Shown one piece after another: positions 34,117 through 43,160 of a DNA stretch of 64,000 nucleotides. The notes below the pieces were generated by a model, which was not told the origin of the DNA, searched no databases, and saw only the letters and a program-made list of their open reading frames with translations. Position numbers and translations under genes: made by a program. Each line of letters starts with the position of its first letter. Positions within the stretch are counted from its first letter, which is position 1. The DNA is from Sphingomonas folli (lineage in GTDB: Bacteria > Pseudomonadota > Alphaproteobacteria > Sphingomonadales > Sphingomonadaceae), in assembly GCF_019429525.1 (NCBI RefSeq), contig NZ_JAHXZL010000001.1:310001-374000 (forward strand), in the 5' to 3' direction.

Positions 34117-35475
34117 TCACGCCAGCGCCTCAGCCATCTGCCGGATTGCCGTCAGTTTCGCCTCGAACGCGGTCCAGTCGTCGCGCTCGGCGATCGGTGC
34201 CCAGATCGCCTCGACCTCGTCGATCAGCATCGCGCACGGCTCGCCCTGCCAATAAGCGTGGTCGCGCGTCCTGCGCGGCGCGTGGTCCGCCAGCGCGGCG
34301 CGGACCGCGTCCCACTCGGCGCCGTAGCTCGGCGGCAGGTCCTGCGCGAAGACGTCGAAGAAGAAGCGATCGAGCCCGGCCCCGCTCGCCCGCAGCGCGC
34401 GCTCCACCTCCTGCACCAGCGCGCGGTCGCTCTCGTCATGCCGCGTGACCCGCCCCATCCGCCACAGCAGCGCCTCCGCCACCGCCGGCTGGTACGCCTC
34501 GGCGAAGCGGTCGAGCGCCGCGACCAGGGGGTCGCTCTCCGCGATCAGCCGCAGCGACGAGGCGAGCTGCATCGCGTCCCACAGGATCGCCTCGGGCTGG
34601 CGGCCGAAGGCGTACAGCCCGGCATGGTCGAAATAGGCCGCGGTGAACCCCGGGTCCCAGGTCGGCGCGAACCGCCACGGACCATAATCGAAGCTATCGC
34701 CGGTGACGTTGATGTTGTCCGAGTTGAGCACGCCGTGGACGAAGCCCGCCGCCATATAGCGTGCCGCCAGCACCGCGGTACGCGCCACCACCAGCTCGAG
34801 CAGCCGAACCGGGTCCTCGCCCTCCTCGCCGTACAGCTCCGCGAGCACGTAGCGCACCAGCCGCCGCATCGCCTCCTCCTCGCGGTGGTACGCCAGCCGC
34901 TGAAAGGTGCCGATGCGGATATGGCCGTGGCTCAGCCGCACCAGCACCGCGGCGCGCGTCGGCGAGGGCTCGTCGTTGCGTTCCAGCGCCTCGCCCGTCT
35001 CGATCAGCGAGAGACTGCGCGAGGTGGGCACGCCGAGCGCCTCGAGCATCTCGCTCGCCAGCACCTCGCGCACCCCGCCCTTGAGCGTGAGCCGACCGTC
35101 GCCGAAGCGGCTCCACGGCGTCTGCCCCGACCCCTTGGTGCCGAGGTCGAGCAGCCGCCCCGCGCGGTCGCGCAGCTGCGCGAAGGTGAAGCCGCGGCCG
35201 TCGCCGAGGTCGGGGTTGTACGAACGGAACTGGTGTCCGTGATACCGCAGCGCCAGCGGCTCCTCCAGGCTGCCCGGCAGCGGCACGAAGCGGCCGAGAT
35301 GCGCGACCCACTCGGCGTCGTCGAGCCGCTCCAACCCGATCTCGGCCGCTACGCGATCGTTGCGGAACCGGGGCCGGGTCTCGGGGAAGTCGGCGGCACG
35401 GACGGGGTCGTAGAAGGGCTCGCCGAGCGACAGGATCCGGCGCTCGGGGCGATATGCTTGCGGGTCGAAGGGCAT
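34117..35475 (-). CDS. selO: SelO-family protein adenylyltransferase (AMPylase)
   Basis: 452 residues from the ATG at 35475; a start at 35514 is possible but would collide with the divergent gene. Pseudokinase fold that transfers AMP to protein hydroxyls. Hallmarks are ALRYHGHQFRSYNPDLGDG, LLDLGTKGSGQTPWSRFGDG, and the catalytic loop HGVLNSDNINVTG followed by FDYGPW. The chain ends at MAEALA without the C-terminal Cys-rich tail (CSS-like) seen in E. coli and eukaryotic SelO. Confidence 0.93.
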   Translation of the reverse strand: MPFDPQAYRPERRILSLGEPFYDPVRAADFPETRPRFRNDRVAAEIGLERLDDAEWVAHLGRFVPLPGSLEEPLALRYHGHQFRSYNPDLGDGRGFTFAQLRDRAGRLLDLGTKGSGQTPWSRFGDGRLTLKGGVREVLASEMLEALGVPTSRSLSLIETGEALERNDEPSPTRAAVLVRLSHGHIRIGTFQRLAYHREEEAMRRLVRYVLAELYGEEGEDPVRLLELVVARTAVLAARYMAAGFVHGVLNSDNINVTGDSFDYGPWRFAPTWDPGFTAAYFDHAGLYAFGRQPEAILWDAMQLASSLRLIAESDPLVAALDRFAEAYQPAVAEALLWRMGRVTRHDESDRALVQEVERALRASGAGLDRFFFDVFAQDLPPSYGAEWDAVRAALADHAPRRTRDHAYWQGEPCAMLIDEVEAIWAPIAERDDWTAFEAKLTAIRQMAEALA

Positions 35476-35512
35476 GCGTGGATATGGGGGGCGCTCGAGC
35501 GGGGAAGCAAGC

Positions 35513-36388
35513 ATGGCGGGATTTCGCGACGTCTACTGGTGGTCCGCCGACGGGCTGCGGCTGCACGCGCGCGACTATCCCGGCCCCGAGGGCGACACCG
35601 CCCCGCCGCTGCTGTGCCTGCCCGGCCTGACCCGCAACGTCCGCGACTTCGAGCCGCTGGTCGCCGCGCTGGACGGGCGGCGGCGCGTGCTCGCGGTCGA
35701 GTTCCGCGGCCGCGGCGAGAGCGGCTATGCCAAGGACCCGATGACCTATGTCCCGCTGACCTACGCGCAGGACGTGGTCGCGCTGCTCGCCGACCAGCAG
35801 CTGGACCGCGTGGTCGCGATCGGCACCTCGCTCGGCGGGATCGTCACGATGCTGCTCGCGGGCATGCTGCCGGGGCGGATCGCGGGCGCGCTGCTCAACG
35901 ATATCGGCCCCGCGATCGAGCCCGGCGGCCTGGCGCGGATTCGCGGCTATGTCGGCAAGCCCAGCGTCTATCCCACCTGGCTCCACGCCGCGCGCGGGCT
36001 ACAGGAGACCAATGCCGACGCCTATCCGGGCTGGCGGATCGAGCAGTGGCTGGCGATGGCCAAGCGGCTCTACCGGCTCAACAGCGCCGGGCGGATCGTG
36101 CTCGACTATGACCTCAAGGTGGCCGAGCCGTTCCGCCTGCCCGGCGGCGAGGCGGGGCCCGACCTGTGGCGCGCTCATGCCGCGCTCGGCGGCGTGCCGG
36201 TGGTGGTGGCACGCGGCGAGCGCAGCGACATCCTGAGCGACGCCACCGCGCGGCGCATGGCCGAGGCGCTGCCGCGCACCGAGCTGGTGACGGTGCCGGG
36301 CGTCGGCCACGCGCCGCTGCTCGACGAGCTCGCGCTGCTGCCCGCGATCGACCGGCTGCTCGCCGCGACCGCGGAACCCGCGCGCTAG
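35513..36388 (+). CDS. Alpha/beta-hydrolase
   Basis: 291 residues from the ATG at 35513. The nucleophile elbow is GTSLGG near residue 105, the oxyanion region LCLPGLTRN near 35, and the catalytic His in PGVGHAPLLDE near 265; the acid is probably the Asp in RSDIL. FRGRGESGYAKDP and LNDIGPAIEP are common in sphingomonad members. No signal peptide. Substrate unknown. It is divergent from selO, with the start codons only 37 bases apart, and followed by an SDR gene. Confidence 0.86.
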   Translation: MAGFRDVYWWSADGLRLHARDYPGPEGDTAPPLLCLPGLTRNVRDFEPLVAALDGRRRVLAVEFRGRGESGYAKDPMTYVPLTYAQDVVALLADQQLDRVVAIGTSLGGIVTMLLAGMLPGRIAGALLNDIGPAIEPGGLARIRGYVGKPSVYPTWLHAARGLQETNADAYPGWRIEQWLAMAKRLYRLNSAGRIVLDYDLKVAEPFRLPGGEAGPDLWRAHAALGGVPVVVARGERSDILSDATARRMAEALPRTELVTVPGVGHAPLLDELALLPAIDRLLAATAEPAR

Positions 36389-36427
36389 CGGATCGTCTCG
36401 CTCGGTCGGGGGAGCGAGAGGACCAGC

Positions 36428-37183
36428 ATGACCGAGACCAGTGACGCGCACAGCGCGCAGACCACGCTCGCGGGTCGGCGCGCGATCGTCACCGGCGGCA
36501 CCACTGGGATCGGGCGCGCGGTCGCGGTGCTGCTCGCCGCCGAGGGCGCGAAGGTCTATCTGGTCGGCACCGACCAGGCGCATCTCGACGACGCGCTGGC
36601 GCGGGTGCGCGAGGTCGGCGCGGGCGAGGGCGGGCTGTTCGATCTCAGCCGCCCCGAGCAGGTCGGCGCCGCGGTGGACGCCGCCAGCGCGGCGCTCGGC
36701 GGCTATGACGTGGTGGTCGCCAACGCCGCCGAGGCCGCGAGCGGGGTCACCGAGATGGACGAGGCCGAGCTGCTCCACGCCATCGCGCTCAACTTCACCC
36801 ACTATCTGCTGCTGACCCAGCGCGCCGCGCGCGACCTGCGCGAGGGCGACGTGGTGATGATCGGCTCGACCAGCGCCTATGTGCTGGGGCCGCACTCCAC
36901 CGTCTACGCCGGGATCAAGAGCGGGCTGCAGGGCTTCTCGATCGCGCTCCGGCGCGAGCTCGGGCCGAGGGGCGTGCGCGTGGCACTGGTCGAGCCGGGC
37001 CTGACCGGCTCGGACATGCAGCTGCCCGACATCCCGCCGGAGAAGCAGCGCGCGATGATCGGCGAGGAGAAGATGCTGCGCGCCGAGGACATCGCCGTCG
37101 GCGTCCACTACCTTCTCACCCAGCCGCGCCGCGCGGTGATCCAGCGGCTGACGATCAGCCCGCGCGTCCAGGACGGGGACTGA
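36428..37183 (+). CDS. Short-chain dehydrogenase/reductase
   Basis: 251 residues, classical SDR. Cofactor loop TGGTTGIGRA near residue 23, VANAAEAASG near 97, catalytic Ser in MIGSTSAY and the YxxxK pair in YAGIKSG. GGGGAG-like purines precede the ATG (CGGGGGAGCGAGAGG). Lys and Tyr are intact, so an NAD(P)-dependent oxidoreductase is expected. It ends 5 bases before the GH130 gene and is likely cotranscribed with it, which suggests a sugar or polyol substrate (inference). Confidence 0.86.
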   Translation: MTETSDAHSAQTTLAGRRAIVTGGTTGIGRAVAVLLAAEGAKVYLVGTDQAHLDDALARVREVGAGEGGLFDLSRPEQVGAAVDAASAALGGYDVVVANAAEAASGVTEMDEAELLHAIALNFTHYLLLTQRAARDLREGDVVMIGSTSAYVLGPHSTVYAGIKSGLQGFSIALRRELGPRGVRVALVEPGLTGSDMQLPDIPPEKQRAMIGEEKMLRAEDIAVGVHYLLTQPRRAVIQRLTISPRVQDGD

Positions 37184-37188
37184 CCGGC

Positions 37189-38322
37189 ATGGCGGCTGAT
37201 TTCCCGCATGACGCGCTGGTGTTCACGCCCGACGACGTCGACCTGTCGCGCTCGCCCTTGGCGGGCCAGCTCGACGCCGAGACCTATGTGCTCGGCGCCT
37301 TCAATCCCGGTATGACCCGGCTGCCCAGCGGTAACCTGTTGCTGATGGTCCGCGTCGCCGAGGCGCTGCGCCACCCGATGCGCGACCAGCAGATCCACGC
37401 GATCCGCTGCGACGCCGGCCGCTACGTGCTCGACGCCTGGCCGCTCTCGCTGGTGGATACCTCGGACCCGCGCAAGTTCATGATGCGCGGCGGCGGGTGG
37501 AAGGTGATGGCGCTCACCTCGCTGTCGTGGCTGCTGCCGGTCGAGCTCGACCCGAGCGGCACGCGCGTCGAGGCGGTCCATTACGATCGCGCGATCGCGC
37601 CGCGTGCCGCCTATCAATGCTATGGCGTGGAGGACGCGCGGATCAGCCGCGTCGACGGGCGCTATTACATGACGACCTGCTCGGTCAGCCCCGAGCGGCA
37701 CTGCACCACATTGTACACCAGCGACGACGCGCTCGACTGGCAGCTCGAGGGGATCGTGCTCGACCATCAGAACAAGGACATGCTGATCTTCGAGGGCAAG
37801 GTGCGCGACGCCTTCTGGGCGCAGACGCGGCCGCTCGGCGACCTGTATTTTGCCTACCCGCCCGAGAGCGAGTGGCGCGCGGGACCGTCGATCAACCTCG
37901 CCACCTCACCCGACGCGCTCCACTGGAAGCCGCTGGACTCGCCCGGCATCCGACCGCACGCCAAGACGATGGCGACCGCGCGCATGGGCGGCGGCGCGCC
38001 CCCGGTGCTGACGAGGGTGAACGGGCAGGAGGGCTGGCTGACCTTATGGCACGGCGTCGAGCCATCGGGCGTCGTGGGGATCTATCGCACCTATTGGACC
38101 TTGCTCGACCGTGACGACCCGTCGCGCGCGCTCGCCACCAGCGACGCCGCGCTGCTGGAGCCGGCGCCGGCACTGACCGAGCCGCTCAAGGAGCAGATGT
38201 ACCTCGACGATGTCGTCTTCACCACCGGCCTGGCGGACGGCGGTGAGCATTGGGTCGTCGCGAGCGGGGAGGCGGACCTGGCGTGCCGGATCACGCACGT
38301 CCCCAAGCGCGCGATCGGCTGA
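37189..38322 (+). CDS. GH130-type glycoside phosphorylase/hydrolase
   Basis: 377 residues, five-bladed propeller of the GH130 kind. NPGMTRLPSGNLLLMVRVAE, CYGVEDARISRVDGRYYMTT and IFEGKVRDAFWAQT correspond to the family's blade motifs; the Asp in GVEDARI is the proposed acid. GH130 members cleave beta-mannosides, often by phosphorolysis. The usual GxEDPR is altered to GVEDAR here, so activity or specificity may differ. It follows the SDR gene by 5 bases. Confidence 0.75.
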   Translation: MAADFPHDALVFTPDDVDLSRSPLAGQLDAETYVLGAFNPGMTRLPSGNLLLMVRVAEALRHPMRDQQIHAIRCDAGRYVLDAWPLSLVDTSDPRKFMMRGGGWKVMALTSLSWLLPVELDPSGTRVEAVHYDRAIAPRAAYQCYGVEDARISRVDGRYYMTTCSVSPERHCTTLYTSDDALDWQLEGIVLDHQNKDMLIFEGKVRDAFWAQTRPLGDLYFAYPPESEWRAGPSINLATSPDALHWKPLDSPGIRPHAKTMATARMGGGAPPVLTRVNGQEGWLTLWHGVEPSGVVGIYRTYWTLLDRDDPSRALATSDAALLEPAPALTEPLKEQMYLDDVVFTTGLADGGEHWVVASGEADLACRITHVPKRAIG

Positions 38323-38333
38323 CCGGCCGCGTG

Positions 38334-38361
38334 GCCGGCACCGCGCCGCGGCGGTGCCGGC
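38334..38361. terminator. Bidirectional hairpin
   Basis: GCCGGCACCGC and GCGGTGCCGGC pair perfectly over 11 bases with a 6-base loop. It lies between the convergent GH130 and small membrane protein genes. Confidence 0.55.
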
Positions 38362-38368
38362 GGACGGC

Positions 38369-38611
38369 TCAGTTGCTGTCCGAGTTGTCGCCGTCGTCGA
38401 CCGCGATGATCACGCCCGCGACCACGACCGCGGCGGCCAGCACCAGACCGACGATCGCGCCGGGCGCGGCGAGCTCGCTCTTGCCCTTGGCGGTGGCCGA
38501 GGCGCGCGCCGACTTGGCGACCGACAGCGAGGCGGCGGGGTTGGCGGCGGCGAGGGCCGGGGTGGCGGTGAGCGCGAGCGCGGAGGCGCCGGCGATGATC
38601 GACTTCAGCAT
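38369..38611 (-). CDS. Small secreted/membrane protein of unknown function
   Basis: 80 residues. Signal peptide MLKSIIAGASALALTATPALAA, then a short Ser/Ala/Lys linker, then one hydrophobic helix (PGAIVGLVLAAAVVVAGVII) and an acidic tail DDGDNSDSN. GGGAG lies 8 bases before the ATG. The plan of signal sequence plus C-terminal helix is common among small sphingomonad proteins of unknown role. Single gene, divergent from a glycosyltransferase. Confidence 0.75.
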   Translation of the reverse strand: MLKSIIAGASALALTATPALAAANPAASLSVAKSARASATAKGKSELAAPGAIVGLVLAAAVVVAGVIIAVDDGDNSDSN

Positions 38612-38743
38612 GTAGAGAACTCCCTTGGTCCTGCGAGCGACGGCACGGGCCGCACCACTCGCAATTTGCTTTAAGCACGAGAGTTGCGTGCAAATCACCG
38701 ACAACGTGGTGCGCGCATGCTTTCTCGGCGCTATGTGGCCGCC

Positions 38744-39877
38744 ATGCCACAGCCGCTCTCGCTCCTCCACGTCCTGCCGAGCTTCGACCTCGACGCGCGC
38801 GGCGCGCGCGTGGCGCGGCTGATGACCGCGTTCGGCGATCGCGCGCGGCATCGGCTGATCGTCGCCGACGCCACTCGGCTCGCGGCGCGACAGCGCGTCG
38901 GCAAGGGGGTCCGTTACGAGATCGCGCAGGAGGCGGCACCGCTCGCGGGCAAGCCCTCGCTGGCGCGCTACGAGGCCCTGGCCAAGCTGATGCGCGGACA
39001 CGATCTCGTCCTCACCTACGACTGGGCCGCGATCGACGCGGTGATGGCGCGCCGCGTGTTCGCGCGCGGGCTGCCCCCCGTGATCCACCACGAGGACGGC
39101 TTCGTCGACGTCGAGGCGGGCGGCCTACGCCGCGACCGTACGATCTACCGTCGCCTGGCGCTCTCCGCCGCGCACGCGCTGGTGGTGCCCAGCCGCGCGC
39201 TCGAGCGGATCGCGCTGGAGACGTGGAAGCAGCCGCGCGCACGGGTCCACCGCATCGGCAACGGCGTCGCCACCGCGCTGTACGCCGAGCGCCCGGAACC
39301 GCGCGCGCTGCCCGGCTTCGTTCGGAACGAGCGCGAGCTGACGATCGGCGCGGTCGGGGCGCTGCTCCCGCACAAGGACCTGCCCGCGCTCGTTCGCGCG
39401 GTCGGCGGCCTGGCGACGCGCTTTCGCCTCGTGATCGTCGGCGAGGGGCCCGAGCGCGCCGCGATCGAGCGTGCCGCGCTGGCGATGGGGATCGACGATC
39501 GTGTCGTGCTCACCGGCTCGGTCGAGCGGCCGTACCGCTACATGGGGCTGTTCGACCTGCTCGCCTTATCGTCGACGAGCGAGCAGATGCCTACCCCGGT
39601 GATCGAGGCGATGGCGGCGGGGCTACCGGTGGTGAGCCCGCCCGTCGGCGACGTCGCCGAGATGGTCTCGCCCGAGAACCTGCCCTATGTCACCGAGCAT
39701 CACGGCGAGGTGCGGCTGCGCGACGCGATCCAGGACCTCGCCGACCCGGCGCTGCGGGCGCGCGTCGGTGCCGCCAACCGCGGCAAGGCGCGCGCCGAGT
39801 TCGACGAGGCGGACATGATCGCGCGCTACGCCGCGCTCTACGCCGCCGCCGCGGGTGACCCGGCCGGTCTCGATTGA
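38744..39877 (+). CDS. Glycosyltransferase, GT4-like
   Basis: 377 residues if it starts at the ATG 38744; an upstream ATG at 38717 is also possible, and neither has a strong ribosome-binding site. N-terminal half LLHVLPSFDLDARGARVARL. C-terminal half has GAVGALLPHKDLPALVRAV, RLVIVGEGPERAAIE and the E-x7-E region TSEQMPTPVIEAMAAGLPVV. Retaining nucleotide-sugar transferase, cytoplasmic. The short HHEDGF segment near residue 115 is typical of this subgroup. Acceptor unknown. Confidence 0.85.
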   Translation: MPQPLSLLHVLPSFDLDARGARVARLMTAFGDRARHRLIVADATRLAARQRVGKGVRYEIAQEAAPLAGKPSLARYEALAKLMRGHDLVLTYDWAAIDAVMARRVFARGLPPVIHHEDGFVDVEAGGLRRDRTIYRRLALSAAHALVVPSRALERIALETWKQPRARVHRIGNGVATALYAERPEPRALPGFVRNERELTIGAVGALLPHKDLPALVRAVGGLATRFRLVIVGEGPERAAIERAALAMGIDDRVVLTGSVERPYRYMGLFDLLALSSTSEQMPTPVIEAMAAGLPVVSPPVGDVAEMVSPENLPYVTEHHGEVRLRDAIQDLADPALRARVGAANRGKARAEFDEADMIARYAALYAAAAGDPAGLD

Positions 39878-39951
39878 GTCGCAATTTTGTCGCGCTGCGG
39901 CCCGATTGCTTTATACGGGCGCGCTACGTCAGTGATGGAAGTGGGAAGAGC

Positions 39952-41355
39952 GTGTTCAAGGGGCTGAAGCCGATCGTCTATGGAGGCCATGAGGTGTGGC
40001 CGCTGGTGGAAGGTGGCAAGGGCGTCGCCGCGACCAACCACGCCTCGGCCGGGGCCTGGGCCGCGGCCGGCGGGATCGGCACGGTCTCCGCGGTCAACGC
40101 CGACAGCTACGATCCCGACGGCAAGATCATCCCGCAGATCTACCGCGCGCTGACCCGGCGCGAGCGCCACGAGGAACTGATCGCCTACGCCATCGAGGGC
40201 GCGGTGCAGCAGGTGCAGCGCGCGTGGGAGATCGCGGGCGGCAAGGGCGCGATCAACATCAACGTGCTGTGGGAGATGGGCGGCGCGCCGCGCGTGCTCC
40301 ACGGCGTGCTAGAGCGCACGCGCGGGCTGGTCGCGGGCGTCACCTGCGGCGCGGGCATGCCCTATAAGCTGAGCGAGATCGCCGCCTCGTACAACGTCAG
40401 CTACCTGCCGATCGTGAGCTCGGGCCGTGCTTTCCGCGCGCTGTGGAAGCGCGCTTATTCCAAGGCGAGCGAGTGGCTCGCGGCGGTGGTCTACGAGGAT
40501 CCGTGGCTCGCCGGCGGGCACAACGGCCTGTCCAACGCCGAGGACCCGCTCCGGCCCGAGGACCCCTATCCGCGCGTGAAGGCACTGCGCGAGACGATGC
40601 GCGAGGGGGGCATTCCCGATACCACGCCGATCGTGATGGCGGGCGGCGTCTGGTACCTGCGCGACTGGGAGCACTGGATCGACAATCCCGAGCTCGGCAC
40701 GATCGCCTTCCAGTACGGCACGCGCCCGCTGCTCACGCGGGAGAGCCCGATCCCCGAGGCCTGGAAGACGAAGCTGATGGAGATCGAGGAGGGTGAGGTG
40801 CTGCTCCACCGTTTCTCCCCGACCGGCTTCTACTCGTCGGCGGTGCGCAACCCGTTCCTGCGCTCGCTCGAGGCCCGCTCGGAACGCCAGATCGCCTTCT
40901 CGACGCAGGAGGCGGGTGACCATGTCTTCCAGCTCGACGTCGGTGTGAAGGGCAAGAACTTCTGGGTCACGCGCAACGACCTGCTGCGCGCGCGCCAGTG
41001 GTTCGGCGAGGGCTTCACCGACGCGCTGAAGACCCCCGACAACACGCTGGTCTTCGTCTCGCCCGGCGAGAAGGCCGAGATCCGCAAGGACCAGGCCGAT
41101 TGCATGGGCTGTCTCAGCCAGTGCCTGTTCTCGAGCTGGGCCGACACCGAGACCAACTCGACCGGGCGGCTCGCCGACCCGCGCAGCTTCTGCATCCAGA
41201 AGACCCTGCAGGAGATCGCGCACGGCGGCGACACCGACCAGAACCTCATGTTCGCCGGGCACGCCGCGTTCAATTTCAAGCGCGATCCCTTCTACTCGAA
41301 CGGCTTCGTGCCGACGGTCCAGCAGTTGGTCGATCGCATCCTGACCGGCGACTGA
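39952..41355 (+). CDS. Nitronate monooxygenase-like flavoprotein with Cys cluster
   Basis: 467 residues from a GTG at 39952 preceded by GGGAAG. FMN-barrel of the 2-nitropropane dioxygenase type: GVAATNHASAGAWAAAGGIG near residue 25, GAGMPYKLSEIA near 130, and VMAGGVWYLRDW near 220. Unlike simple nitronate monooxygenases it has an extra C-terminal part (about 290-467) with the cluster CMGCLSQC near 387 and a further FC about 24 residues on, spaced as if to bind Fe-S or zinc. Reaction unknown. Confidence 0.8.
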   Translation: MFKGLKPIVYGGHEVWPLVEGGKGVAATNHASAGAWAAAGGIGTVSAVNADSYDPDGKIIPQIYRALTRRERHEELIAYAIEGAVQQVQRAWEIAGGKGAININVLWEMGGAPRVLHGVLERTRGLVAGVTCGAGMPYKLSEIAASYNVSYLPIVSSGRAFRALWKRAYSKASEWLAAVVYEDPWLAGGHNGLSNAEDPLRPEDPYPRVKALRETMREGGIPDTTPIVMAGGVWYLRDWEHWIDNPELGTIAFQYGTRPLLTRESPIPEAWKTKLMEIEEGEVLLHRFSPTGFYSSAVRNPFLRSLEARSERQIAFSTQEAGDHVFQLDVGVKGKNFWVTRNDLLRARQWFGEGFTDALKTPDNTLVFVSPGEKAEIRKDQADCMGCLSQCLFSSWADTETNSTGRLADPRSFCIQKTLQEIAHGGDTDQNLMFAGHAAFNFKRDPFYSNGFVPTVQQLVDRILTGD

Positions 41356-41360
41356 GCGCG

Positions 41361-41816
41361 GTGTCGCCGCTCGCCGCCGCGCTGGGCAGGGTGGCGGCGG
41401 CGCTGGACGGCGCGCGTGACCCGTGGTGGGTGATCGGCAGCGCCGCGGCGTGGCTTCACGGGGCAGTGACGTCGGTCGCCGACGTCGACGTGCTGCTCAG
41501 CGCGCATGATGCGACCGCCGTGTTGGCAGCGTGGCGCGGCGCGATCGTGATCGGTGCGCCGGGTGAGCGCTTCCGCTCGTCGCCGTTCGCGCGGTTGCAG
41601 GGTGCGACGCTCCCGATCGAGCTGATGGCCGGACTCGAGGTGCACGATGAGAGGCATTGGAGGGCAGTGCGACCGGTCACGCGGCAGGCGCTCGCCGGCG
41701 TGTACGTGCCCGAGCGGGAGGAACTGGCCGCGTTGTTCGCGCTGTTCGGCCGCGACAAGGATCTCGCGCGGGCAGACTTGCTCGGGGCAAGCGCGACGCG
41801 CTCCGGCTCCGTATAG
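41361..41816 (+). CDS. Nucleotidyltransferase-fold protein
   Basis: 151 residues from a GTG 5 bases after the flavoprotein stop. It has the GS...DxD pattern of the nucleotidyltransferase superfamily: WWVIGSAAAWLHG near residue 23, then VADVDVLLS near 42. The remaining part is a small helical domain ending in LFGRDKDLARADLL. Such minimal proteins include antitoxin-like and aminoglycoside-modifying relatives. Function unknown; it may be cotranscribed with the upstream gene. Confidence 0.65.
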   Translation: MSPLAAALGRVAAALDGARDPWWVIGSAAAWLHGAVTSVADVDVLLSAHDATAVLAAWRGAIVIGAPGERFRSSPFARLQGATLPIELMAGLEVHDERHWRAVRPVTRQALAGVYVPEREELAALFALFGRDKDLARADLLGASATRSGSV

Positions 41817-41909
41817 CGAAGGGTGAGGGCGAGGCGGCGGGTAGCAGCCCGGCCGTCCTATGGACGAGCGCTCCTCACCGGGCTCCCACCCTCACCGATC
41901 GCCGGGGAC

Positions 41910-42101
41910 TCAGTCTACCACGGTGCCGACGACCGCGCCGCCGACGCCACCGACCGCCGCGCCCTTCTCGACGCTCTTGCCCGTCGCCGCCGCGACACCG
42001 GCGCCACCCGCGCCGCCGATCGCTGCGCCGCGCAGCGTCGAGCAGGCCGACATGCTCACCGCGCCGGCGACTAGCAGGGTGGAGAGGAGAATCTTACGCA
42101 T
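41910..42101 (-). CDS. Glycine-zipper lipoprotein
   Basis: 63 residues. The start at 42101 is supported by AGGAAG 7 bases upstream. Lipoprotein signal MRKILLSTLLVAGAVSMSAC, with C20 as the lipidation site. The mature part is a glycine zipper (RGAAIGGAGGAGVAAATG, KGAAVGGVGGAVVGTVVD) like OsmB and related 2TM proteins. Envelope-located, role unknown. Confidence 0.8.
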   Translation of the reverse strand: MRKILLSTLLVAGAVSMSACSTLRGAAIGGAGGAGVAAATGKSVEKGAAVGGVGGAVVGTVVD

Positions 42102-42290
42102 GGATCGACTTCCTGTGCTGTGGAATGCCCGCTCCAATGACGCGCGGCGCGATGGGTTCCGTCACGCAACCTTTCGTCACGCACCCGCCGCGACAATCAC
42201 TCGGCCTCGCGACAATGATGACGCGCGCGCAACATCGCCGACATGCGGACGACAAGCGCGGCGACGAGGGGAGGCGCGAGGAGATCGCGC

Positions 42291-42467
42291 ATGTACCACG
42301 ACCACGACGCCGATTATCACGCCGCCCGAGCGCGCGCCGAGGCGGTTCGCGCCATCGCCGCCAGCAGCGACGCGGCGGCAGCCATCCACCAGGAACTCTG
42401 CCTGCGCTACACCGGCCGGCTACTCGCCGCCCTGGTCCTAGGCAGGGTGGGGCGGGGCCACGACTGA
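42291..42467 (+). CDS. Small protein of unknown function
   Basis: 58 residues starting MYHDHDADYHAARARAEAVR, with GAGGAG 7 bases before the ATG. The His/Asp-rich head is followed by an amphipathic Ala-rich helix and a hydrophobic tail (GRLLAALVLGRV). No family recognised. The clear ribosome-binding site and typical codon use support a real gene. Confidence 0.5.
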   Translation: MYHDHDADYHAARARAEAVRAIAASSDAAAAIHQELCLRYTGRLLAALVLGRVGRGHD

Positions 42468-43160
42468 GCCAGGACCGATCCTCGCCCGGTCGCGAGATCG
42501 TGGGCGGGGGATCGCTCACGCCCCTCCGCCGCTCGATGCAGCGCGATGACGCGGCCGCGCGGCGTGCGTCCCGTCGCCGCGGCGACCATCGAGGTGAGCG
42601 TATGACGGGCTGATCGCCGGCTGAAGACCCGTCGAGGCGAACGCACGACCGGACCTCGTGCGGCTCGGACGCGCGTTCCGTGATCGAGGTTCCGACCGTG
42701 GGGCAGATCGGACCGCCTGTCCGCGCCGGCTCTATCCCGCACGCTGGGAGCGGCGCCGATGTGATGCGCCGACGTGCCAGTGACGGCGGAGCGAGCTCAT
42801 GCCGAGCGCGGTCGTGCGACACTGGCTTGTCGATCGGTCGCGTCTGCCGCGGCCGATCAGGGCGTTCGTCGCGGATCGAGTGCGGGGCCGTGAGCTTCGC
42901 CCAGGACCCCGCGCTTCGTGGGTCCCGGAACGGCGACGTCCCGGACTGCCGCAGATCCGCCAGCCCATGCCGCCGCGGGTGCCGCAGGGATAGGCGCCCT
43001 GCGGCGCGAACCTCTCCCCGCCGCGCGAACTTCCTCCGCCGCAGGGACGAGCACCTCCCTCGGCCGGCGTCACCGACACCGGGCGTCCGTCCTGTCGACA
43101 CCCGCTCCTTGACCAGCTGAGGCCGTTCGCCCGTCGCCGCGCGTACGGCTGATGACCGCT
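42468..43160. other. Gene-free stretch (693 bp)
   Basis: No ORF here has a credible start, ribosome-binding site or recognisable protein; the open frames are GC-rich chance frames. A short inverted repeat (CGCCCGGTCGCGAG near 42484) is visible. It follows the 58-residue gene and precedes the flgD stop. It could be relic sequence or hold an untranslated RNA, but nothing specific is seen. Confidence 0.6.
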
